Shown here: positions 1 through 8,468 of the stretch, piece after piece | Position numbering within the stretch: the first letter of the stretch is position 1 | Layout: the number at the start of each line of letters is the position of its first letter | Source: Myxococcota bacterium | GTDB taxonomy: Bacteria; Myxococcota_A; UBA796; UBA9615; JAKLKC01 | Assembly: GCA_023150875.1 (NCBI GenBank) | Contig: JAKLKC010000011.1 | Location: 62,001-126,000, forward strand | Direction: 5' to 3' | Length of the DNA: 64,000 bases | Made by a program: the position numbers and the translations under genes | Notes under the pieces: generated by a model | What the model was told of the DNA's origin: nothing | The model's input: the letters and a program-made list of their open reading frames with translations, nothing else | The model's database searches: none

Positions 1-1059
1 CAGGGGTACGGCGATGGACTGGCCCTCGCTGACGCTGCCCCGGGCCTGCTCGATGACCTCGGCGATGACGGAGTTCTCCACGACGTTGCGGGCGATGGCC
101 ATCGCCCCCAGGATGGGCACCCCCGCGGCCAGCAGGGTGGAGAGGGTGCTGGCGAAGCGGCTGACCGCCACCATCCGCAGGAGCTTGCCGAAGATGGGCA
201 GCCGCAGCGCCCCCCGGTCCAGGGTCTTGCGGCCCCCCTCGGTGACGGCCCACTTCCGCAGGCCCCACGCGACGAGGCCCAGCCCGGCCAGGATCAGCCA
301 CCAGTAGGACGCGAAGACCCCCGACGCCCCGAGCAGGATGCGGGTGACCAGGGGCAGGGTCGCGTCCAGGTCCTCGAAGAGCTTGCTGAACTTCGGGACC
401 ACCACCGTCATCAGGAAGCCGAGGATGAAGAAGGAGAGGCCCACCATGACCACGGGGTAGGTCAGGGCCCCCACCAGCTTCCCCCGGAGCTTCACCTGCC
501 CCTCGGTGTAGTCGGCGAGCTTGGAGAGCACCGCGTCCAGGGCGCCCGACTGCTCCCCGGCCGCCACCATGTTCACGTAGAGGTCGGTGAAGACCTTGCG
601 GTGGGGCCGCAGCGCCTCCGCCAGGCTGGCGCCCTCGTTCACGTTCTCCTTCACGTCGGAGAGCACCACCTTCAGGCGCTCGTTCTCCACCTGGTCCGCC
701 AGGGCCCCCAGGGAGTCCACGATGGGGATCCCGGCGGAGAAGAGGGTGGAGAGCTGCCGGGTCGCGGTGGCCATGTCGTCGATGGTGATCCGCTGGAAGT
801 ACCGGCCGAGGTCCACCTCCGTGGAGAGGGAGAGCTTCGCCTTGGGGGCCGCCTTCTCCGGGGCGGGGCGGCCGGCGGGGCTCGGGCGGGGGGCCCGCGC
901 CGACCGGGGGGAGGCCCGCTCGGTCTGCTCCCGCACGTCGGTGGCGAACACGCCCTGCTTGCGCAGGCGGGCCCTGGCGGACTTGACGGTCTCCGCGTCG
1001 ACGATCCCGTTGACGGTCTTCCCGCCCCCGGTCAGGCCCTTGTACTCGTAGACCGGCAT
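1..1059 (-). CDS. gspF: Type II secretion inner-membrane platform protein GspF (3' end outside window)
   Basis: This is the polytopic inner-membrane platform protein of the type II secretion system, which couples the GspE ATPase to pseudopilus assembly. It starts at ATG 1059 with MPVYEYKGLTGGGKTVNG, the typical GspF N-terminus. Two copies of the T2SSF fold are visible, each with the QLSTLFSAGIPIVDSL / RFASTLSTLLAAGVPIL type of motif, around residues 80-100 and 285-305. Long hydrophobic segments (near LVGALTYPVVMVGLSFFILGF) mark the membrane spans. A low-complexity Ala/Pro/Lys linker at residues 45-75 separates the N-terminal strand region from the first helical domain. About 353 codons are present and the C-terminus is lost at the window edge. 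The start lies 16 bases after the gspE stop, so it is the fourth gene of a gspCDEF operon. Confidence 0.93.
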   Translation of the reverse strand, partial: MPVYEYKGLTGGGKTVNGIVDAETVKSARARLRKQGVFATDVREQTERASPRSARAPRPSPAGRPAPEKAAPKAKLSLSTEVDLGRYFQRITIDDMATATRQLSTLFSAGIPIVDSLGALADQVENERLKVVLSDVKENVNEGASLAEALRPHRKVFTDLYVNMVAAGEQSGALDAVLSKLADYTEGQVKLRGKLVGALTYPVVMVGLSFFILGFLMTVVVPKFSKLFEDLDATLPLVTRILLGASGVFASYWWLILAGLGLVAWGLRKWAVTEGGRKTLDRGALRLPIFGKLLRMVAVSRFASTLSTLLAAGVPILGAMAIARNVVENSVIAEVIEQARGSVSEGQSIAVPL

Positions 1060-1075
1060 CTACGCTCCGTGGGAC

Positions 1076-2794
1076 TCAATCAAGGTCCACCGCGTCGTCC
1101 TGGGTGACGCGGAGGACCTCCTCGAACGTGGTCAGGCCCATGCCCACCTTGTCCACGCCGTCGTCGCGCAGGGTCCGCATGCCCTTGCGCATGGCGACCC
1201 GCTTGATGTCGTTGGAGGACCGGTTCTGGACGATGAGCTGCCGGGTCTCGTCGTCGACCATCAGCAGCTCGTAGATCCCCGATCGGCCCTGGTAGCCGGT
1301 GTGGAAGCACCGGTCGCAGCCCACCGCCCGGTACACCCCCTTCCACGAGTCCACCTGCTCCCGGGTCAGGCCGAACTGTTCCATCTCGATGTCGGTGGGG
1401 ACGTGGGGCTGGCGACAGTGGACGCAGACCCGCCGTACCAGCCGCTGGGCCATGATCCCGATGAGGGATGACGACACCAGGAACGGTTCCACCCCCATGT
1501 CCACGAGGCGGGTCGTGGAGGTCGCGGCGTCGTTGGTGTGGAGGGTGGAGAGCACCAGGTGTCCGGTCAGCGACGCCTGGATGGCGATCTCCGCCGTCTC
1601 CTGGTCCCGGATCTCGCCCACGAGGATCACGTCGGGGTCCTGTCGCAGGAAGGAGCGCAGGCCCGAGGCGAAGGTGAGGTGGATCTTGGGGTTCACCGCC
1701 ACCTGGCCGATCCCCTGGATCTGGTACTCGATGGGGTCCTCGACGGTGAGGATGTTGATGTCCGGCCGGTTGATCTCGGAGATCGCGGCGTAGAGCGTCG
1801 TGGTCTTGCCCGAGCCCGTGGGTCCGGTGACCAGGATGATCCCGTGGGGGCGCCGGATCAGGGTCCGGAAGTGGGTGAGCTTCTCGGACGCGATCCCGAT
1901 CTGGTCCAAGGAGAGCAGCCCCTGGGAGCGGTCCTGGAGTCGCATGACCACCCGCTCCCCGTGGGCGACGGGCACCGTGGAGGTCCGGATGTCCACGTCC
2001 CGACCGGCCACCTTGATGCGGATCCGCCCGTCCTGGGGAAGCCTCTTCTCGGCGATGTCGAGGTTGGACATGATCTTCACGCGGCTGATGATCGACGACT
2101 GGAGCTTCTTGGGCGGCTTGACCTTCTCGTAGAGCACGCCGTCGATGCGGAAGCGCACCGACAGCTCCCGCTCGAAGGGCTCGATGTGGATGTCGCTGGC
2201 CCTCTCCTTCAGGGCCTCGGCGAACAGGGAGTTCACGAAGCGGATGATCGGGGCATCGTCGCTGGCGTCGATGATGTCCTCGATCTCCTGGATCAGCTCC
2301 TCGTGGCCGGTGTCCACTCCCGCCAGCTCGTCGATCACCTGGTCGGTGGAGCGGCTGGCCCGGTCGTACGCCTTGTTGATTGCCTCCAGGACCGCGGTCT
2401 CGCCGGCGACGTGGATCCGCAGGGGCGCGTCGATGAAGAGGCGGAGGTCGTCCAGGGGGGCGAGGTCCAGGGGGTCGGCGATGACCACGTCCACCCGCCC
2501 CTCGGCCCAGCCCAGCGGCAGCAGGCCGTGGTTCTTGGCGAAGGTAATGGGGAGGTCCCGGATGAGGTCCAGGTCCACCCGATCCGCGGGGATCTCCGCC
2601 ATCACCGGCAGGAAGTACTGGGTGGCCAGGGCCCGGGCCACCGCCCTCTCGTCCAGGAGGGAGAGGCGGACCAGGGCCTGGCCGATGCGACAGCCGACCT
2701 TGCGGGCGTGCTCGACCGCGCGGTCCACGTCCCGGGGCGAGAGGCCCTCGGTCTGGATCAGGAGGTCGCCGAGTCTGCGCTTCTTGATGGCCAT
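1076..2794 (-). CDS. gspE: Type II secretion ATPase GspE
   Basis: GspE is the hexameric cytoplasmic ATPase that powers pseudopilus extension. The 572-residue protein has an N-terminal N1E domain (about residues 1-150) and a RecA-like ATPase core. Walker A GPTGSGKTTTLY is near residues 320-331, followed by the Asp box (TVEDPIEY), Walker B (ILVGEIRDQETAE) and the His box (GHLVLSTLHTNDA). A four-Cys zinc motif (CVHC ... CDRC) sits near residues 465-495, as in canonical GspE/PilB. The start ATG follows a GAGG Shine-Dalgarno with 5-base spacing. It lies between gspD and gspF in the same direction. The GspC and GspD neighbours favour GspE over PilB. Confidence 0.95.
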   Translation of the reverse strand: MAIKKRRLGDLLIQTEGLSPRDVDRAVEHARKVGCRIGQALVRLSLLDERAVARALATQYFLPVMAEIPADRVDLDLIRDLPITFAKNHGLLPLGWAEGRVDVVIADPLDLAPLDDLRLFIDAPLRIHVAGETAVLEAINKAYDRASRSTDQVIDELAGVDTGHEELIQEIEDIIDASDDAPIIRFVNSLFAEALKERASDIHIEPFERELSVRFRIDGVLYEKVKPPKKLQSSIISRVKIMSNLDIAEKRLPQDGRIRIKVAGRDVDIRTSTVPVAHGERVVMRLQDRSQGLLSLDQIGIASEKLTHFRTLIRRPHGIILVTGPTGSGKTTTLYAAISEINRPDINILTVEDPIEYQIQGIGQVAVNPKIHLTFASGLRSFLRQDPDVILVGEIRDQETAEIAIQASLTGHLVLSTLHTNDAATSTTRLVDMGVEPFLVSSSLIGIMAQRLVRRVCVHCRQPHVPTDIEMEQFGLTREQVDSWKGVYRAVGCDRCFHTGYQGRSGIYELLMVDDETRQLIVQNRSSNDIKRVAMRKGMRTLRDDGVDKVGMGLTTFEEVLRVTQDDAVDLD

Positions 2795-2839
2795 TTCCGC
2801 CTCGGAGCGTGCGAGCCCGCCCCCCGCCCGGCGCGGGGA

Positions 2840-5752
2840 CTACTCGTCGTCTCCACCTCCATCGCCGCCAGTGGGAGCCCCATCCCCACCGTCGCCGCCG
2901 CCGAAGTCGCCGCCGTCGCCGCCGTCGCCGCCGTCCCCACCGTCCGGGCCGGGATCGCCCTCGGGGGGGGCTTCGCCTTCGGGTGGGGAGTCGCTCCCGC
3001 CGCGGCCGATCCCCCGGCCCACGGCCCCGCCGTCCCCGGGGACCACGACCTCCTTGCCCTCGATGATCTGGATGTCGTTCGGGAGCTTCGGGGGCTTGTC
3101 CCGGAACGCTTTTTCCACCCCCTGGATGTTCATGGAGTATCGGAGCAGTCCGTCCAGCTCCTTGCGCCTCTCGGCCTGGCTCTTGCCGTAGAAGCGCTTC
3201 ATGAACTCCTCCCGCTGGAGCATCTTGACCCGGTGGACCTCCTCCAGGTCCTCGGGGCCGTCGATGATGTGGGGCGTGAGGAAGATCAGCAGGTTGGTCT
3301 TCTGCTTGGTCTTGGTCTTGGTCCGGAACAGCGCGCCAATGAGGGGGATGTCCCCCAGCACGGGCACCTTGCTCTCGGAGACGGTGTCGTTGGTCTCCAT
3401 CAGGCCGCTGAGGACGATGGTCTGGTTGTCGGAGGCGGAGATCACGGTCTTGGCCGACCGCTTGGTGGTCTTGGGAACCTGGAGCCCGTTGCCGACGTTG
3501 ATGGTCTCGCCGAGGCGCGAGATCTCCTGGTACACCTCCAGGCGGACCTCGTCGCCCTCGTTGATCTGGGGCGTGAGCCTGAGGGTGAGGGCCACGTCCT
3601 CCCGGGTGACGTTGAACGAAGGGAGGCCGGTCTGGGTCAGGGTGCCGCCGGTGGAGAAGGGCACCGTCTCGCCGACGACGAACTCCGCCTCCTCGTTGGC
3701 CAGCGTCATCAGGTTGGGCGCGGAGAGCACGTTGGTGGTGCCGTCCACCTGAAGCGCCGTGAGCACCACCCCGAACGCGGGGATCTGGATGGCGTTGCCC
3801 GATGCGTCCACCAGGCCGGTGTCGATGGACTTGCCGATGAGGCCGACCGCGGCCCCCGTCAGCACCGCCCCGAGCTGCGTGGGGTCGCTCAGCGCCGACA
3901 GGATCCCCAGGCTCGTGGCGCCGAAGGCCCCGATGGCGGCTCCGGCGTCCCCCGCGGGGGCGCCCATGTGGAAGCTGTTCCCGGCGTCGAGGCGGGAGCT
4001 GTCGTTGACCTCCATGATGACGGTCTCGACGAACACCTGCTTTCGGCGGATGTCGAGCTTGTCGATGACGCTCTTGAGGGCGCGAAAGTCGTCACGGCTG
4101 GCGGTGATGACCAGGGCGTTGGTGGAGGCGTCGGCGGTGATCTTCACGCCCGACTCGAAGGTGGCGCTGATCCCGCCCGCCGCGGCCGCGACCTCCGGCG
4201 TCGCGCCAGCGGCGGGGTTCCGGGCGTTGCGACCGGCGGCGGTGGCGTTCCGGCCCGTGGCGGCGGGCTGGGTGCGCCGGTTGCCGGTCTGGGTCCCGGC
4301 GCCGGTGCTGGAGGACTGGGCGAGGTTGGCCAGCACCTGGGCCAGGTCCTCGGCCTTGGCGTGCTGGAGGTAGACCACGTGGATGTCGCTCTTCGCCCAC
4401 GGGTCGACCTCGTAGTCGAGCTGGGCGATGAGGCCCTTCACGTCCTCGATGGCCTTCTCCGTGGCGAGGATCACGATGGAGTTGGTCCGCTCGTCGGCGA
4501 TCATCTTGGAGATGTATCGCTCCTGCCCCCCCACGGTCTCGCTGGTGGAGGCCGCGGGCTCCGGCTCTCGGCTCCGCCGGGCGCGGCTGCGCTCCGCGGG
4601 GGTCTGGGGAGTGGCGGCCCGCCCCCGGGCTGCCGTGGGCGCCTCGCCGTCGGTGCCGAAGATCGCGTTGACCTTCTCCAGGATCTCCGTGGCCTCGGCG
4701 AACTGGATCTTGATGATCTCCAGTTTCGCCTTGGGGGCCGAGACGTCCAACTCGGAGATCAGCTCCTGGAGGCGGCGGATGTTGTTGGCGGAGTCGGTGA
4801 GGATCAGGGTGTTGGTGGGCGAGTAGACCGTCAGGGAGGCCCCCGGCCCGATCATGCCGTTGATCACCTGGGAGACGTCGCCCGCGTTCACGTTCTCCAC
4901 CCGGATCAGGCGGGTGACGAAGTTGGCGGTCTCGGGGACGAACTCCCCCTTGTAGAAGCGGATCGGCTCCTTGGCCGCGTCCGCGCTCTTGACGATGCGG
5001 GTGAAGCGCCCCTCGACGACGGTGGTGAAGCCCGCGGCGTCCAGGGCGGCCAGGAACGCCTCGTAGGCCTCCCCGGACGTCACCGGCGAGGGGGACATGA
5101 TGGTGATCTTGCCCGAGAGGTTCTCGGCGAGGATGAAGTTCCGCCCCGTGAGCTCGGAGAAGTACTTGACGACGTCCTTCAGGTCGGCGTCGACGAAGTC
5201 GATGCGGACGGGGAGCTTGGACGGGGGGGGCTTCGCCTCCCACTGGCGCTTCCGGCTCTCCTCGGTGGACCACTCCTCGCTCTCCGCCGAGCCCTTGGCC
5301 TGGCTGGCGGAACCGGATGCCTTGGGGGCGGGCTTCGCCGCCGGGGTCGCCTCCTCGTCCGCCGCGGGATCTCCCGTCTTTTCCCCGTCCCCCGCCCCGT
5401 CGCCGCCGCCCCCCTGGGCCAGCCGGGCAGGGGCCGCCTGGCGCTTGGGGGGCATCAGGGGGGCGCCGGGCACCGTGGGGCTGGTGATGCGCCGGGGCGT
5501 GGGGCGGTCGAGGCCCGCCTTGGGCGAGGGCCGGACCTTGGGGCTCCCGTCCTCTTCGTCCTGGGCGACGCCGTCCTCCCCTTCGGCGAGGCCGTCCCCG
5601 TCTCGGTCCCCGGCCTGGGACGAGACGGGGGCGAAGGCGCCGGGGTGGGACGCGGCGCGGGCCGGCGACGCCGGGCCGGTGGTGGTGGCCAGGATCAGCG
5701 CCGCGAGCCACGGTACGCGGAGGGTGCGATCGACGCGGAAGGGAATGCGCAT
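2840..5752 (-). CDS. gspD: Type II secretion outer-membrane secretin GspD
   Basis: GspD forms the multimeric outer-membrane secretin pore. From ATG 5752 the protein has 970 residues. A signal peptide ends near ARAAS (about residue 25) and is followed by a roughly 150-residue Asp/Pro/Lys-rich linker. The N0 domain begins near residue 180 (VDADLKDVVKYFSELTG) and is followed by N1-N3 repeats. The secretin core runs from about residue 570 (VETVIMEVND) to the LLIFLTPHIIDGPEDL signature near residue 825. It is longer than most GspD proteins (about 650-700 residues) because of the linker, an Arg/Ala/Asn-rich insertion in the N3 region and an extreme Gly/Asp C-terminal tail (about residues 925-970). 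A longer in-frame opening to 6121 exists, but the extra part overlaps gspC and lacks protein-like sequence. The gene starts 26 bases after the gspC stop. Confidence 0.94.
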   Translation of the reverse strand: MRIPFRVDRTLRVPWLAALILATTTGPASPARAASHPGAFAPVSSQAGDRDGDGLAEGEDGVAQDEEDGSPKVRPSPKAGLDRPTPRRITSPTVPGAPLMPPKRQAAPARLAQGGGGDGAGDGEKTGDPAADEEATPAAKPAPKASGSASQAKGSAESEEWSTEESRKRQWEAKPPPSKLPVRIDFVDADLKDVVKYFSELTGRNFILAENLSGKITIMSPSPVTSGEAYEAFLAALDAAGFTTVVEGRFTRIVKSADAAKEPIRFYKGEFVPETANFVTRLIRVENVNAGDVSQVINGMIGPGASLTVYSPTNTLILTDSANNIRRLQELISELDVSAPKAKLEIIKIQFAEATEILEKVNAIFGTDGEAPTAARGRAATPQTPAERSRARRSREPEPAASTSETVGGQERYISKMIADERTNSIVILATEKAIEDVKGLIAQLDYEVDPWAKSDIHVVYLQHAKAEDLAQVLANLAQSSSTGAGTQTGNRRTQPAATGRNATAAGRNARNPAAGATPEVAAAAGGISATFESGVKITADASTNALVITASRDDFRALKSVIDKLDIRRKQVFVETVIMEVNDSSRLDAGNSFHMGAPAGDAGAAIGAFGATSLGILSALSDPTQLGAVLTGAAVGLIGKSIDTGLVDASGNAIQIPAFGVVLTALQVDGTTNVLSAPNLMTLANEEAEFVVGETVPFSTGGTLTQTGLPSFNVTREDVALTLRLTPQINEGDEVRLEVYQEISRLGETINVGNGLQVPKTTKRSAKTVISASDNQTIVLSGLMETNDTVSESKVPVLGDIPLIGALFRTKTKTKQKTNLLIFLTPHIIDGPEDLEEVHRVKMLQREEFMKRFYGKSQAERRKELDGLLRYSMNIQGVEKAFRDKPPKLPNDIQIIEGKEVVVPGDGGAVGRGIGRGGSDSPPEGEAPPEGDPGPDGGDGGDGGDGGDFGGGDGGDGAPTGGDGGGDDE

Positions 5753-5778
5753 GCTCCGTCCAGGGAAGGGGCGGTGGA

Positions 5779-6852
5779 TTACCGGATCTCGTATTCGAGG
5801 GTGACGGGCTCGCCACGGCGGATGACGTCCAGGCTCAGGGAGCGGGCGCTCGACAGCTTGCTGTAGAGGTCCAACACCTTGTCCGTGGTGAGGGGCTCGC
5901 CGTTCACCGCCGTCAGCACGTCGTTGTTCTTGACGCCGAGCTTCTTGAAGACGCTGTCCCGCCGGATGCCGAACACCTTGAAGCCGTTGTTCTTGCCGTT
6001 GTCCATGTTCGGCACGATGCGGGCGTCCCGGGAGAGCTTGTCGAGGTTGCCCATGGCGTACTGGAGCTCGGACTGGTCGATCTGGTAGCGGTTCTCGCCG
6101 AGCTCGCGGATCCCGTCCCACGTGTGTTTGCCGTCGGTCGCGGGGCGCTCGGTGGCCGGCTTCTTGGTGGCCGTGGTCGTGGAACTGCCGATCACGATCT
6201 CCTCGCGGTCGCCGTTCCCCCGCACCACCTCGATCCGCCGCCGGTCGATGAAGTCCACGGTGGCGTCCTCGATCTGGCTGCCGATCCTGTACACGCCGAG
6301 CTCCCCCGATCGGCGGATCAGGGCGGTGGAGTAGGAGGGGTCCCGGGCCGGGATCGTGCCCACCAGCTCCGCCTGGAGGTCCGACACCTGGACGGCATCG
6401 CCGTCACCGTCCTCGTCCCCGGTGCCTTCGGCGACGATCCCCACCTTGGAGCTGTCGAAGAGGGAGCGCGCCACGATGGGGCGGACGTAGCCCTGCACCC
6501 CCGCCACCGCCGGAGTGGGCGGATCCTCCGCGGGCTCTCCGCCCGCCAGGATCGGGGCGGCGTCGCCCTGGGCGTCGACCTGGGGATCGGGCGGGTCACC
6601 GGCGGGGGCCTGGCCCTCCGGAGGGGTGGCCGGCGGCTGGGCCGCCGCGCCGGCGGCGCCGTTGGAGGCGGCCTCCTTGCGCTCCCGCCGGGCCTTCCGC
6701 TCGGCGACGCGCTTGTCCCCGCCTTCCTTGCCCTCGGGCACCACGAGCCAGGCGGCGACCTTCTCGTTCACCGCGCGCGCCGACGCCCACGCCCCTCCGG
6801 TCAGGGCGACGAGGATCAGCGCCCACAGGATCCGCCGCGTCCCTCGGCTCAT
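5779..6852 (-). CDS. gspC: Type II secretion protein GspC with C-terminal PDZ domain
   Basis: GspC links the inner-membrane platform to the secretin. The 357-residue protein has a short cytoplasmic N-terminus (MSRGTRRI) and one membrane helix (about residues 8-26). A charged and Pro-rich periplasmic linker follows. The HR domain is near residues 120-195 (SLFDSSKVGIVAEG ... LQAELVGTIPARDPSYSTAL), and a PDZ-like domain fills the C-terminus (VFGIRRDSVFKKLGVKNNDV, LTAVNGEPLTTDKVLDLYSKL). ATG 6852 follows GGAGCGGAAGG, a good ribosome site, which rules out the far longer open frame upstream. It is the first gene of gspCDEF, and the roughly 600-base region upstream is shared with a divergent gene. 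Confidence 0.92.
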   Translation of the reverse strand: MSRGTRRILWALILVALTGGAWASARAVNEKVAAWLVVPEGKEGGDKRVAERKARRERKEAASNGAAGAAAQPPATPPEGQAPAGDPPDPQVDAQGDAAPILAGGEPAEDPPTPAVAGVQGYVRPIVARSLFDSSKVGIVAEGTGDEDGDGDAVQVSDLQAELVGTIPARDPSYSTALIRRSGELGVYRIGSQIEDATVDFIDRRRIEVVRGNGDREEIVIGSSTTTATKKPATERPATDGKHTWDGIRELGENRYQIDQSELQYAMGNLDKLSRDARIVPNMDNGKNNGFKVFGIRRDSVFKKLGVKNNDVLTAVNGEPLTTDKVLDLYSKLSSARSLSLDVIRRGEPVTLEYEIR

Positions 6853-7469
6853 CCTTCCGCTCCAGCCACCGGCCGGCCCGCGCCGGGGGGGCGCGCGGCG
6901 GGGGCGCGGCGTCCTGTGCCGCCCGTCCGGGGGGCTCTGTCCCGGGTCATCCCGAAGCTCCTCGTTGGTGGCGGACCCGCCCGGAGGTCCGCGGTCTCTC
7001 CGCGCCGCGTCCCCGGTCGGTCCCGATGGAACCGTCGGCTCCCCCGGCCCCTTCCCGGGGCGGCGCCCGCGGAGAGGGGACCAAGGGTCGGCACGCCCGC
7101 TCGTAGCAAGGGTCGGGCCAGGGGCGGCGGCTCGTCCGGGAGCCAGCCACCGCCGGGGCGGGAGCCCGGGGCGGGGCGCGCCGATCCGCCCCGGTCGGAC
7201 AAACTGGCAATCGCTCCCGAAGGGCGCCGGCCCGCGTGACAATCTGGCAACCCGGCGGCGCCGGGGGGGGCCCCGGGGGCCTCCTCGTGCGGGCCGACCG
7301 CGAAGCCCCCTCCCACCGAAGCGGTTGCTCCTCCCGGCCGGGGCGAATAACATCCCCCCTCCCGCGGCGGGATCGCCGTCCGCGCCCCGCCGCCGTCCCT
7401 CCCCCCAGGACGTCGGTCCGAGGTCCCCCGGGGGCGGAGGTCGGGGTCCCCTCGGGTCCTCCCGTCGCC
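6853..7469. promoter_or_regulatory. Divergent intergenic region with paired 13-bp direct repeats
   Basis: This 617-base gap separates gspC (minus) from the nucleotidyltransferase-like gene (plus). Open frames here are compositional shadows. Two near-identical copies of GACAA(A/T)CTGGCAA lie at 7198-7210 and 7238-7250, their starts exactly 40 bases apart, so they fall on the same helix face. An AT-rich patch GAATAACATCC at 7345-7355 resembles the TAACAT -10 element at 15109-15114 and could serve the plus-strand gene, with a leader of about 110 bases. The repeats could be an activator or repressor site for either gene. Confidence 0.45.
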
Positions 7470-8438
7470 GTGGCGAACTCCACTTCGGTCTACCGCGGTT
7501 CGGGTCCCCTGGAGCGGGCGATCTACCGGACCCTGGCGTACTCGTCCCTCTCGGAGTACCCCCTCACCCTCCCCGAGATCCACCGGGGGCTGGGGGGCTA
7601 CCGCACCTACCGGCGAGCCGTGGCGGACGCGCTGGCGGAGGGGGAGCCCCTCCGGCGCCACGTCGGCGAGGTCGAAGGGCACTATCACCTCCCCGGGCAG
7701 GAGGGGTGGGTGGCCCTGCGCCGGGAGCGCCGGGCCAGGAGCCTGCGCTTCCTGGAGGAGCATCGGGGGATCCTGGGGGGTCTCTGTGCCCTGCCGTGGG
7801 TGCGAGGGGTGGCGGTGAGCGGGGCGACGGCCTTCCACAACCTCAGGAAGGAGGACGAGGACCTGGACGTGTTCCTGGTGGCGGAGCCGGGTCGGCTCTG
7901 GCTGGCCCTTTCGGCCGTCTGGGCCTACAGGCGGAGGGCGGGAGGGAGGTTGTGCATCAACTACGTGATCGCGGGGGACGCCATGGCGCTGCCCTACCCG
8001 AACGCCTACAACGCCCACCAGCTCCTCAGCCTCCGGCCGATCTCCGGCGTGGAGACCTTCCGGGAGCTGTGGGAAGCGAACCCCTGGACCCAGGACTTCT
8101 TCCCCAACTGGACAGCCGGGGCGGAGCTGACGGACTCCCCCTGGTCCGAGGGGATGGGAGGGGGGCCTCCCCTCGTCCACTCCCTGGCCCGGGCGCGGCT
8201 CCGGGTCCCCTCCCCCGTCCGGGACGCCGTGGAGGAGCGCCTGGACGCGGCCGTCTACACCCGGTATCGCCGCCGCCTCGAAGGGATGGGGCGGGCCGGG
8301 AACACCCAGGCCGAGACCTACGACCGCGCGATCTTCAAGCGCCACCCCAACGACCACAGGGTGCCCCTGACCACGCGGCTCGCCGCGGTCCTCCGGGAGG
8401 CGGGCTGGCCCGAGGAGGAACTGCCGACGGCGTCGTGA
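7470..8438 (+). CDS. Nucleotidyltransferase-like domain protein
   Basis: The protein has 322 residues if it begins at GTG 7470 (VANSTSVYRGSG); the open frame extends upstream to 7236 but reads as Pro/Arg/Gly noise. Residues 10-85 look like a winged-helix domain (AIYRTLAYSSLSEYPLTLPE). Residues 110-140 carry a pol-beta-type nucleotidyltransferase signature: VSGATAFHNLRKEDEDLDVF, with the small-residue turn followed by Asp-x-Asp. The Trp/Tyr-rich segment after it (LWLALSAVWAY) and an INYVIAGDAM strand also suit that fold. The substrate is unknown. It stands alone, divergent from gspC and convergent with the next gene. A degenerate, non-catalytic NTase is possible. Confidence 0.72.
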   Translation: MANSTSVYRGSGPLERAIYRTLAYSSLSEYPLTLPEIHRGLGGYRTYRRAVADALAEGEPLRRHVGEVEGHYHLPGQEGWVALRRERRARSLRFLEEHRGILGGLCALPWVRGVAVSGATAFHNLRKEDEDLDVFLVAEPGRLWLALSAVWAYRRRAGGRLCINYVIAGDAMALPYPNAYNAHQLLSLRPISGVETFRELWEANPWTQDFFPNWTAGAELTDSPWSEGMGGGPPLVHSLARARLRVPSPVRDAVEERLDAAVYTRYRRRLEGMGRAGNTQAETYDRAIFKRHPNDHRVPLTTRLAAVLREAGWPEEELPTAS

Positions 8439-8468
8439 GCCGGGCCGTGCGGGCGGGGGGGTCTTCGA

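Noticed and set aside
2875-2945. Short tandem repeat in DNA at the gspD 3' end as a CRISPR or non-coding repeat
   Set aside because: The GCCGCC/GTCGCC units are in frame and encode the Gly/Asp tail; they have no spacer structure.
1538-5866. Plus-strand open frame of more than 1400 codons across gspE and gspD
   Set aside because: It is antisense to two well-supported genes. Its sequence is rich in Gly, Asp, Leu and Val from the third-position GC bias of the real genes, and it has no domain pattern.
5753-6121. In-frame extension of GspD upstream to 6121
   Set aside because: The extension overlaps gspC and has no protein-like pattern, whereas ATG 5752 gives a good signal peptide.
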